Of a stretch of DNA of 64,000 nt, positions 56,429 through 64,000 are shown piece by piece (positions within the stretch are counted from its first letter, which is position 1; each line of letters begins with the position of its first letter). The position numbers and the translations under genes were made by a program. Below the pieces are notes generated by a model that was not told where the DNA came from, did no database searches, and saw nothing but the letters and a program-made list of their open reading frames with translations. The stretch lies in contig CACOMZ010000001.1 in assembly GCA_902628525.1 (NCBI GenBank), positions 1-64,000 of the forward strand. Reading direction: 5' to 3'. This stretch comes from an uncultured Pelagibacteraceae bacterium (GTDB lineage Bacteria; Pseudomonadota; Alphaproteobacteria; Pelagibacterales; Pelagibacteraceae).

Positions 56429-56977
56429 ATGCCAAAATCAAAATCAGCCTATAGTGTACCTACAAAAAAACAAAAATCTGATACATATATATTTGTTGTC
56501 TGGGTAGATAATGAGGCCGGTGTTTTGGCTAGAGTTGTGGGGCTATTCTCTGGGAGGGGATATAATATCGAGTCATTGGCTGTTGCAGAAATTGATCCAG
56601 TAAAAAATATTTCAAGAATAACAATTGTCACCACCGGGACGCCACAAGTAATTGAGCAAATTAGATTGCAATTAACAAAATTGGTTCCAGTTCATAAAGT
56701 TGCTGAGTTTAAAAGGGAAGATAAAAATGTAATTTTTAAAGAAATGGCATTATTTAAATTTGTTGGCAAGAAAAGCAAAATTGATAAATGCTTAAACGTT
56801 TGTAAAAAATTTAATCCAATAATATTAGATCAAACTAAATCATCAGCAGTAATACAAATTACAGCTCTTAGACGAGAAATTGATACAATGAATAAAAAAT
56901 TAAAGCCACTAGGTCTAATAAGTACTTCGAGAACTGGGGCAGTTGCTATGACTAGAGGTGCTAAAATATTTAATTAA
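56429..56977 (+). CDS. ilvH: Acetolactate synthase small subunit
   Basis: 182-residue regulatory subunit. The ACT domain at about 22-95 has VDNEAGVLARVVGLFSGRGYNIESLAVAEID (valine site); the C-terminal part has TALRREIDTMNKKLKPLGLISTSRTGAVAMTRG. An N-terminal extension of about 20 residues (MPKSKSAYSVPTKKQKSD) is charged. Makes the enzyme sensitive to valine in other bacteria. Confidence 0.96.
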   Translation: MPKSKSAYSVPTKKQKSDTYIFVVWVDNEAGVLARVVGLFSGRGYNIESLAVAEIDPVKNISRITIVTTGTPQVIEQIRLQLTKLVPVHKVAEFKREDKNVIFKEMALFKFVGKKSKIDKCLNVCKKFNPIILDQTKSSAVIQITALRREIDTMNKKLKPLGLISTSRTGAVAMTRGAKIFN

Positions 56978-56981
56978 TTAA

Positions 56982-58016
<1,035 letters not shown>

Positions 58017-58096
58017 TTTTTAAGGTGAATTATTACTACTATAATCTTAATATTTCACTTATACTTTTTTAAATAAATTTAAAAACGAGGGTTACA

Positions 58097-59665
58097 ATGA
58101 ATATTAAAAATATAGTAAAAATATTATTGTCATTTGTTCTAGTTCTTGGATTTTCTTCAGCATCGGCACAAACAATTAAGTGGTCTATGCAAGGAGACAG
58201 TTTAACTCTAGATCCACATGCACAAAATGAAGGTCCAACCACTCAAGTTTCTAGACAAGTTTACGAGGCACTTGTTGAGCGAGGCTTAGATATGAAAATT
58301 GGACCAGCTTTAGCAACAAAATGGAAGACTACAGATCCAAATACATGGATATTTACTCTAAGACAGGACGTAAAATTTTCCGACGGCTCTGGAATGACTT
58401 CTGCAGACGTTGTATTTAGTATCTTAAGAGCTAAACAAAGAACATCAGATTTTAAAGAATATATTTCTACAGTCTCAAACGTAGAAGCAGTAGGAGATTA
58501 TGCTGTTAAAATAACAACAAGCAAACCAAATCCTATTCTTTTAAACCAATTATCAAACATTTTTATAATGTCTAAATCTTGGTCGGAGAAAAATTTTGCA
58601 ATGGCTCCTCAAAATTGGGATGCTGGGCAAGAAACATATTCAGCGACAAATGCTTTGGGAACTGGTCCTTTTAGAATAACAAAAAGAGAGCCGAATACTA
58701 AAACAGTTTTCAAAAAAAATAAATATTGGTGGGGGGAAATGAAAGATAAAGGTTTATCTTCAATTGAATTACTGCCAATTAAAAATGCTGCAACAAGGGT
58801 AGCAGCTTTATTATCTGGTGAAATTGATTTAGTTACAGATGCACCAGTGCAGGATTTAAAGAGAATAGGTTTTTCTTCAGGTCACAAAGTTGAAAGCACA
58901 GCTCAGATGAGAACTATTTTTTTAGGTATGGATCAATCAGCAGATAAATTGAGAACTGGAAATACAGGTGATAATCCATTTAAGAAAAAGGAAGTTAGAC
59001 AAGCTCTTTATCAAGCAATAGATATTGAAGCCATTAAGAAAAAAGTTATGAGAGGTTTGAGTGAGCCTGCAGGTATCATAACGTTTCCTGGAGTAAATGG
59101 TTACACTGCTGAACTTGATAAAAGATTACCTTATGATGTAGATGCTGCAAAAAAACTTTTAGCAGATGCAGGTTATCCCAATGGATTCAATGTAGAGTTA
59201 AGATGTCCAAATGATAGATATGTGAACGATGAAGCAATTTGCACAGCTGTTGTTGGAATGTTAGGAAAAATTGGTGTTAACGTTAACTTGTTTGCTCAAA
59301 CAAAAAGCAAGCACTTCAAGGAGCTCAAAGATAATCAAGGAGATTTCTATATGCTAGGATGGGGTGTTCCAACTTTAGATAGTCATTATGTTTTTCATTA
59401 TTTATATGAAACAGGTGCAAGTTGGAATAAAGTTAACTTCAGTAATGCTGATGTAGATGCTGCTATTAGAGTTATGGAAGGTGAAGTTGATTTAGAAAAA
59501 AGAAATGCTGCAATTGCAAAAGCTTGGAAAATTGTAAAAGATGACATTTCTTATTTGCCTTTACATCACCAAGTAATTTCATGGGCATCAAAAAGCAATG
59601 TTAGTGTTCCTATAAGACCTAACAATGAACCATTATTTAAAACTGCTGTTTACGGTTCTAAATAA
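58097..59665 (+). CDS. Dipeptide/oligopeptide-type ABC substrate-binding protein
   Basis: 522-residue periplasmic protein of the SBP family 5. Signal peptide 1-24 ending SSASA before QTIKW. The conserved LDPHAQNEG, LATKWKTTDPNTWIFTLRQDVKFSDGSGMTSADVVFSILR and GTGPFRITKREPNTKTVFKKNKYWW are typical; the C-terminal domain has RQALYQAIDIEAIKKKVMRGLSEPAGI. The ligand is not shown by sequence; family members bind peptides, nickel-chelates, glutathione or opines. A GAGG ribosome-binding site precedes the ATG. A stem-loop follows, before the permease genes. Confidence 0.93.
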   Translation: MNIKNIVKILLSFVLVLGFSSASAQTIKWSMQGDSLTLDPHAQNEGPTTQVSRQVYEALVERGLDMKIGPALATKWKTTDPNTWIFTLRQDVKFSDGSGMTSADVVFSILRAKQRTSDFKEYISTVSNVEAVGDYAVKITTSKPNPILLNQLSNIFIMSKSWSEKNFAMAPQNWDAGQETYSATNALGTGPFRITKREPNTKTVFKKNKYWWGEMKDKGLSSIELLPIKNAATRVAALLSGEIDLVTDAPVQDLKRIGFSSGHKVESTAQMRTIFLGMDQSADKLRTGNTGDNPFKKKEVRQALYQAIDIEAIKKKVMRGLSEPAGIITFPGVNGYTAELDKRLPYDVDAAKKLLADAGYPNGFNVELRCPNDRYVNDEAICTAVVGMLGKIGVNVNLFAQTKSKHFKELKDNQGDFYMLGWGVPTLDSHYVFHYLYETGASWNKVNFSNADVDAAIRVMEGEVDLEKRNAAIAKAWKIVKDDISYLPLHHQVISWASKSNVSVPIRPNNEPLFKTAVYGSK

Positions 59666-59675
59666 GTAAAAATTA

Positions 59676-59709
59676 TTACAAGCCCTTTATAAAAATAAAG
59701 GGCTTGTAA
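59676..59709. terminator. 15-bp intercistronic hairpin after the binding-protein gene
   Basis: TTACAAGCCCTTTAT (59676-59690), loop AAAA, ATAAAGGGCTTGTAA (59695-59709): a perfect 15-bp stem. No T run follows on the plus strand, so it is a poor intrinsic terminator; more likely it protects the 3' end of the abundant binding-protein mRNA or attenuates read-through into the permeases, as is known for malE-malF type operons. Exact function is inference. Confidence 0.8.
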
Positions 59710-59727
59710 ATACAAAATCCTCTTAAA

Positions 59728-60711
59728 TTGATAAAATATTTTTTCAAACGCCTATTTCAGTCAGCTCTGGTAATGCTTGTCGTTGCCTTTGTATCTTTCT
59801 CTTTATTTAATTTTGTTGGAGATCCAATTAATAATATGGTTGGTGAAGAAACTTCAGATGAAGAAAGAGCTGAATTAAGAGAAACATTAGGATTAATGGA
59901 TCCAATTCATGTTCAATTTACTAGATTCGTTGTCAATGCCTCTAAAGGAGAGTTTGGAATATCATATCAATTAAGACGACCAGTTTCTGAATTAATAGTT
60001 GAAAGATTACCAGCAACTATTGAGCTAGTAGTTATTTCAGCATTAATAGCTCTAATCACTGGAACTTTATTAGGAGTATACACAGGCATAAATAGAAAGG
60101 GATTTTTAAGTGATATTATCCTAGCTGTCTCTTTATTAGGAGTTTCTCTACCCACATTTGTTATTGGTATTTTATTTATTTATTTATTTGCAGTAATTTT
60201 AGGAATACTCCCATCTTTTGGAAGAGGTGAGGTAATTGATATCGGTTTTTGGACAACAGGATTTTTAACAATATCAGGATTAAAAGCTATAATTCTTCCA
60301 TCCGTAACATTAAGCCTTTTTCAAATGACATACATCATAAGACTTGTAAGAGCTGAAATGATGGAAATATTACAAACAGACTATATAAAATTTGCTCGTG
60401 CGCGTGGTATAAGTGAAAAAAGTATAAAGTATAAGCATGCGCTAAAAAATGGATTAATTCCTGTGATTACAATTGCAGGAATAAATATTGGAACCTTAAT
60501 TGCATTTTCAATAATTACTGAAACTGTTTTTCAATGGCCTGGAATGGGTTTTTTATTTATTCAAGCAGTTCAATTTGTTGATATACCAATCATGTCAGCA
60601 TACTTAGTTTTTATAGCTTTTGTATTCGTAATGATAAACTTTATAGTTGATATTTTATATTATTTTATTGATCCAAGAATTAGGGTTAAAGGAGATGTAG
60701 CTAGTGGATAG
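59728..60711 (+). CDS. ABC transporter permease (DppB/OppB-like)
   Basis: 327-residue inner-membrane subunit with six helices. N-terminal FKRLFQSALVMLVVAFVSFSLFNFVGDP; FARARGISEKSIKYKHALKNGLIPVIT is the EAA loop that docks on the ATPase; the GTLIAFSIITETVFQWPGMGFLFIQAV segment is typical of DppB. Start is TTG at 59728, the only plausible start near the first helix. Overlaps the next permease by 8 bp. Confidence 0.93.
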   Translation: MIKYFFKRLFQSALVMLVVAFVSFSLFNFVGDPINNMVGEETSDEERAELRETLGLMDPIHVQFTRFVVNASKGEFGISYQLRRPVSELIVERLPATIELVVISALIALITGTLLGVYTGINRKGFLSDIILAVSLLGVSLPTFVIGILFIYLFAVILGILPSFGRGEVIDIGFWTTGFLTISGLKAIILPSVTLSLFQMTYIIRLVRAEMMEILQTDYIKFARARGISEKSIKYKHALKNGLIPVITIAGINIGTLIAFSIITETVFQWPGMGFLFIQAVQFVDIPIMSAYLVFIAFVFVMINFIVDILYYFIDPRIRVKGDVASG

Positions 60712-61633
60712 TAATTTATTAAATACATGGGAAAGAATTAAAGATAGTGATATTTACCATAGCTTTATTAAATCACCAACAGCTATTATATCTTCAGCTA
60801 TTTTATTAGTAATTTTTTTCTGCTCATTTTTTGTTGAATTTGTAACTCCATATAATCCATTTGATCCATCTTCTCTGTCTTTAATGGATGCATTTACACC
60901 TCCATCATGGACAGATGATGGTCTTGCAAAATTTATATTAGGTACAGATGGTCAAGGTAGGGATATGTTATCTACAATTTTATATGGTTCCAGAATTTCA
61001 TTAATTGTAGGTTTTTCAGCAATCATATTTAGTTTAATACTTGGTGTTGGTTTAGGATTAACGGCTGGTTTTTTTGGTGGGAAATATGAAATGATAGTAA
61101 TGAGGCTCACAGATGTACAACTTACAGTTCCAAGTATTCTAATGGCACTTCTTGTTGACGGAATTGCAAGAGGACTTATTTCAAGAGAGATGCATGATGA
61201 AATGGCCATTTATGTTTTAATATTTGCGATTGGAATTTCAGAGTGGCCACAATTTGCTCGTGTTTCAAGAGCAGCAACCTTAGTTGAAAAAAATAAAGAC
61301 TATGTTTCTGCATCAACAATTATTGGAGTTTCAAACTTAATAATAATGTTTAAACATATTTTGCCAAATATTTTAAGACCAGTTTTGGTAATTGGAACTA
61401 TTGGGTTAGCGCTAGCAATAATAGCAGAGTCAACTTTAAGTTTTTTAGGTGTTGGTGTACCCCCAACTACTCCATCACTAGGAACTTTAATAAGATTGGG
61501 AAATGATTTCTTATTTTCAGGAGAATGGTGGATAACTTTTTTTCCAGCAATTTTTTTAGTGATTTTAGCTTTTTCAATTAATCTTTTAGGAGATTGGATG
61601 AGGGATACATTAAATCCAAAATTAAAAAAATGA
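60704..61633 (+). CDS. ABC transporter permease (DppC/OppC-like)
   Basis: 309-residue partner permease with GTG start at 60704. N-terminal helix at about residues 25-48, then LGTDGQGRDMLSTILYGSRISLIVGFSA, the DppC signature; LTDVQLTVPSILMALL; FARVSRAATLVEKNKDYVSASTIIGVSN (EAA loop); and ESTLSFLGVGVPPTTPSLG. The end overlaps the ATPase gene by 4 bp. Confidence 0.94.
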   Translation: MDSNLLNTWERIKDSDIYHSFIKSPTAIISSAILLVIFFCSFFVEFVTPYNPFDPSSLSLMDAFTPPSWTDDGLAKFILGTDGQGRDMLSTILYGSRISLIVGFSAIIFSLILGVGLGLTAGFFGGKYEMIVMRLTDVQLTVPSILMALLVDGIARGLISREMHDEMAIYVLIFAIGISEWPQFARVSRAATLVEKNKDYVSASTIIGVSNLIIMFKHILPNILRPVLVIGTIGLALAIIAESTLSFLGVGVPPTTPSLGTLIRLGNDFLFSGEWWITFFPAIFLVILAFSINLLGDWMRDTLNPKLKK

Positions 61634-63312
61634 GTTTTTTAAAAATTAAAAATTTGAGTGTTGACTATCCAATGAGGAAAGAAACAGTTAATGCTGCTAA
61701 AAATGTTAATATTCAAGTAAATAAGGGAGAAATACTGGGTTTGGTTGGCGAGTCTGGGTCTGGAAAAAGCACTGTAGGCAATGCTATCATCAATTTAATT
61801 GATGCCCCTGGAAAAGTCTCTAGTGGGTCGGTAATTCTAGGAGATCTAAGTATTCATGAAGATCCAACGAATATAATCAAATACAGGGGAAAAAAAATTG
61901 GTCTAATTTTCCAAGACCCACAAACTTCACTTAACCCAATACTTACAATTGGTGAACAATTAATAGAAACTATTCAAACACATTTAAATTTAACAAGAGA
62001 GCAAGCTAAAAATAAATCTGTCGATCTATTAAAAGAAGTTGGAATAAAAGATGCTGAAAAAAGATTTAATAACTATCCACATCAGTTTTCAGGTGGAATG
62101 AGACAAAGAGTAGTCATTTCATTAGCGTTATGTTGCGAGCCTGAACTTTTGATAGCAGATGAACCAACTACAGCATTAGATGTTTCAATTCAATCTCAAA
62201 TTTTAGATTTAATAAGAAGACTTACCAAAGAAAGGAATCTTGCCGTGATATTAATCACACATGATATGGGAGTAATTGCAGAGACAACTGATAGAGTTGC
62301 AGTTATGAAAAATGGAAATTTAGTGGAAATTGGGAATACAAAAGATGTGTTAACACAACCAAAAAAAACATATACAAAAAGTTTAGTTAGTTCGGTACCA
62401 CCAACAAATAAAAAAATTTCGAGATTTGTTATAATTGAAAAAGAAAATAAAAATGATTTTCAAAATAATATTAAAATTTTAAATAGATGGAATAAAAGAC
62501 AAATTACTCATCAAAATTTGATAGAAATTAAAAATTTAAGTAAAAGTTTTGATGATAATTTTTTTACAGAAAATATTAAAAATTCAGTGAAGGCTGTTAA
62601 TAATGTATCGTTTGAAGTAAAAGAGGGAGAGGCGTTTGGATTGGTCGGTGAAAGTGGTAGTGGAAAATCTACAATTGCAAAATTGATTGTAAATTTATAT
62701 CAACCATCATCTGGAGATATATTTTTTGATAATATTTGTGTAACGAAAATAAAGAATAAAACTGAAATGATGAAATTTAGAAAACAAATACAAATGATAT
62801 TCCAAGATCCTTATTCTTCTTTAAATGGTAGATTAAAAGTAAAAGATATTGTAGCTGAACCAATTAGACTTCACAATCCATCAATAACAAATTCGGATTT
62901 AAATGATTATATATTTGACTTGCTAGAGTCTGTTGAACTTTCACAAAAATCTGCTGAAAGATATCCTCATGAATTTTCGGGGGGCCAAAGACAAAGAATT
63001 TCAATTGCAAGAGCATTAGCAACCCAACCAAGACTATTGGTGTGCGACGAGCCAACCTCTGCATTAGATGTAAGTATTCAAGCTCAAATATTAAATTTAT
63101 TAAAAGATTTACAAGAACAATTAAACCTAACAATATTATTTATAAGTCACGATTTACCTGTGGTAAGACAAATGTGTGATAGAATTGGAGTTTTAAAAGA
63201 TGGTAAATTATGTGAGGTCACAACTACAGAAGATCTTTTTATAAAACCACGGCATGAATACACTAAAGAACTTTTAAGGCTAATGCCAAAAATCGAGTCC
63301 ATTTTCGAGTAA
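61630..63312 (+). CDS. Fused dual ATP-binding protein of the peptide-type ABC importer
   Basis: Two ATPase domains in one chain (DppD and DppF equivalents fused). From the ATG at 61630 it has 560 residues; the frame is open from 61594 but the earlier part lies in the permease gene. Domain 1 (about 5-260): GESGSGKST, SGGMRQRVVISLAL, LLIADEPTTALD. Domain 2 (about 295-555): GESGSGKST, SGGQRQRISIARAL, LLVCDEPTSALD. Each has a C-terminal oligopeptide-transporter segment. Such fusions occur in the glutathione (GsiA) and microcin C (YejF) importers. Confidence 0.95.
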   Translation: MSFLKIKNLSVDYPMRKETVNAAKNVNIQVNKGEILGLVGESGSGKSTVGNAIINLIDAPGKVSSGSVILGDLSIHEDPTNIIKYRGKKIGLIFQDPQTSLNPILTIGEQLIETIQTHLNLTREQAKNKSVDLLKEVGIKDAEKRFNNYPHQFSGGMRQRVVISLALCCEPELLIADEPTTALDVSIQSQILDLIRRLTKERNLAVILITHDMGVIAETTDRVAVMKNGNLVEIGNTKDVLTQPKKTYTKSLVSSVPPTNKKISRFVIIEKENKNDFQNNIKILNRWNKRQITHQNLIEIKNLSKSFDDNFFTENIKNSVKAVNNVSFEVKEGEAFGLVGESGSGKSTIAKLIVNLYQPSSGDIFFDNICVTKIKNKTEMMKFRKQIQMIFQDPYSSLNGRLKVKDIVAEPIRLHNPSITNSDLNDYIFDLLESVELSQKSAERYPHEFSGGQRQRISIARALATQPRLLVCDEPTSALDVSIQAQILNLLKDLQEQLNLTILFISHDLPVVRQMCDRIGVLKDGKLCEVTTTEDLFIKPRHEYTKELLRLMPKIESIFE

Positions 63313-63414
63313 TTTTTGATAAGTCTAAAATAGTTAATAAAAAGTTGGAAATTCACTAATTATTTTGCAATCTCTATTATAGATTGTATTATAGATTTTC
63401 AAAAAATTAAGGAT

Positions 63415-64000
63415 ATGAGCGACAAAGATAAAGTATATATTTTTGATACCACTATGAGAGATGGTGAGCAATCACCAGGTGCATCAATGAGTGTCGAGGA
63501 AAAAATTCAAATTTCAAGAGTGTTTGATGATATGGGAATTGACATTATTGAAGCTGGTTTTCCCATAACATCTCCTGGAGATTTTGAGGCCGTATCTGCC
63601 ATAAGTAAAGGTTTAAAAAATTCAATTCCTTGTGGTTTAGCAAGAGCTAAAAAAAAAGATATTGATGCATGCTACGAGTCTTTAAAATTCGCAAAGAGAT
63701 TTAGAATTCACACTTTTATTTCAACAAGCCCAGTTCATATGAAGCATAAACTTAATATGTCTGATGACCAGGTTATAGATGCAGTAAAAGAAAGTGTAAC
63801 TTATGCAAAAAAATTTACAGATGATGTTGAATGGTCTTGTGAGGATGGAACGAGAACAACCTTAGATTTCATGTGTAAAACAATTGAACTTGCAATTAAT
63901 TGTGGAGCAACAACTATTAATATTCCTGATACTGTAGGATATTCGATTCCAGAGGAATTTGCTAAAACAATTACTCATATTAAGAATAACGTTCCAAACA
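63415..64000 (+). CDS. leuA: 2-isopropylmalate synthase, 3' end cut by window
   Basis: First enzyme of leucine synthesis; 195 residues are visible from ATG 63415 with no stop. VYIFDTTMRDGEQSPGASM holds the Asp metal ligand and substrate site, then DIIEAGFPITSPGDFEAV, RIHTFISTSPVHMKHKL, EWSCEDGTRTT and INIPDTVGYSIPEEF. AAGGA lies 6 nt upstream. DTTMRDGEQSPG excludes homocitrate and citramalate synthase only partly, but nearby ilv genes support leuA. Preceded by a 102-bp gap. Confidence 0.94.
   Translation, partial: MSDKDKVYIFDTTMRDGEQSPGASMSVEEKIQISRVFDDMGIDIIEAGFPITSPGDFEAVSAISKGLKNSIPCGLARAKKKDIDACYESLKFAKRFRIHTFISTSPVHMKHKLNMSDDQVIDAVKESVTYAKKFTDDVEWSCEDGTRTTLDFMCKTIELAINCGATTINIPDTVGYSIPEEFAKTITHIKNNVPN

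Overview
The window is a gene-dense, very AT-rich stretch (codons heavy in Lys, Asn and Ile; many 1-20 bp gene overlaps; no gene-free gap above about 265 bp). It looks like a streamlined marine alphaproteobacterium of the SAR11 / Pelagibacterales type. The alphaproteobacterial placement rests on a TrcR (DUF1013) gene, a DUF4164-zapA pair, an RpoH-type sigma factor and a two-piece (permuted) tmRNA gene. The SAR11 placement is inference from base composition, compactness and gene content (thiD/thiE, ppdK, thyX); no 16S is present.

Layout. 1-1958: end of a surface-polysaccharide block (truncated sugar epimerase, polytopic membrane protein). 2007-4368: initiator tRNA, rpsU, trcR, rpmE and a Wzz chain-length regulator, all on the minus strand. 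4476-11536: minus-strand run suhB-efp-thiE-fba-pgk-gap-tkt (read tkt to suhB), central carbon metabolism plus EF-P. 11590-14922: DUF4164, zapA, 5-formyl-THF cyclo-ligase, YmdB-like phosphoesterase, yebC, RuvC-like resolvase. 14976-20061: complete tolQRAB-pal-cpoB envelope cluster with a strong intrinsic terminator after pal. 20021-27516: tilS, ftsH, folP, glmM, thiD, purA. 27513-31979: rpoH, rluD, tRNA-Arg(TCG), a two-gene ABC exporter and sua5. 32000-37776: xseB, ispA, dxs, aroC, pdxH, ispB (isoprenoid, chorismate and PLP enzymes). 37891-45694: sppA, glyQ, glyS, ppdK and a sugar-dehydrogenase-like protein. 45959-47933: two isolated methyltransferases beside the tmRNA gene. 48002-54606: ssrA, thyX, mrp, hflK, hflC, DUF2065, degP-like protease, miaA. 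54659-64000: ilvB-ilvH-ilvC, a complete dipeptide/oligopeptide-type ABC importer, and the start of leuA.

How it fits together. fba (class I), pgk, gap, tkt and ppdK make a gluconeogenesis/pentose-phosphate set; gap carries residues associated with NADP use. ThiE and ThiD handle thiamine-phosphate assembly and HMP phosphorylation, serving the ThDP enzymes Tkt, Dxs and IlvB in the same window. Tol-Pal, HflKC-FtsH, DegP and RpoH form an envelope and protein quality-control set.

Most notable: a previously easy-to-miss two-piece tmRNA with a nine-residue tag (ANESYALAA), lying under a spurious 5' extension of thyX; a recurring promoter geometry in which the -10 box sits 5-7 nt before the ATG, suggesting leaderless mRNAs; a possible ATT start for rpsU; a 20-bp element shared by two distant intergenic regions; and convergent gene pairs with no room for terminators. 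I found no CRISPR array, insertion sequence, prophage, rRNA gene or toxin-antitoxin system, and no clearly new multi-gene system.
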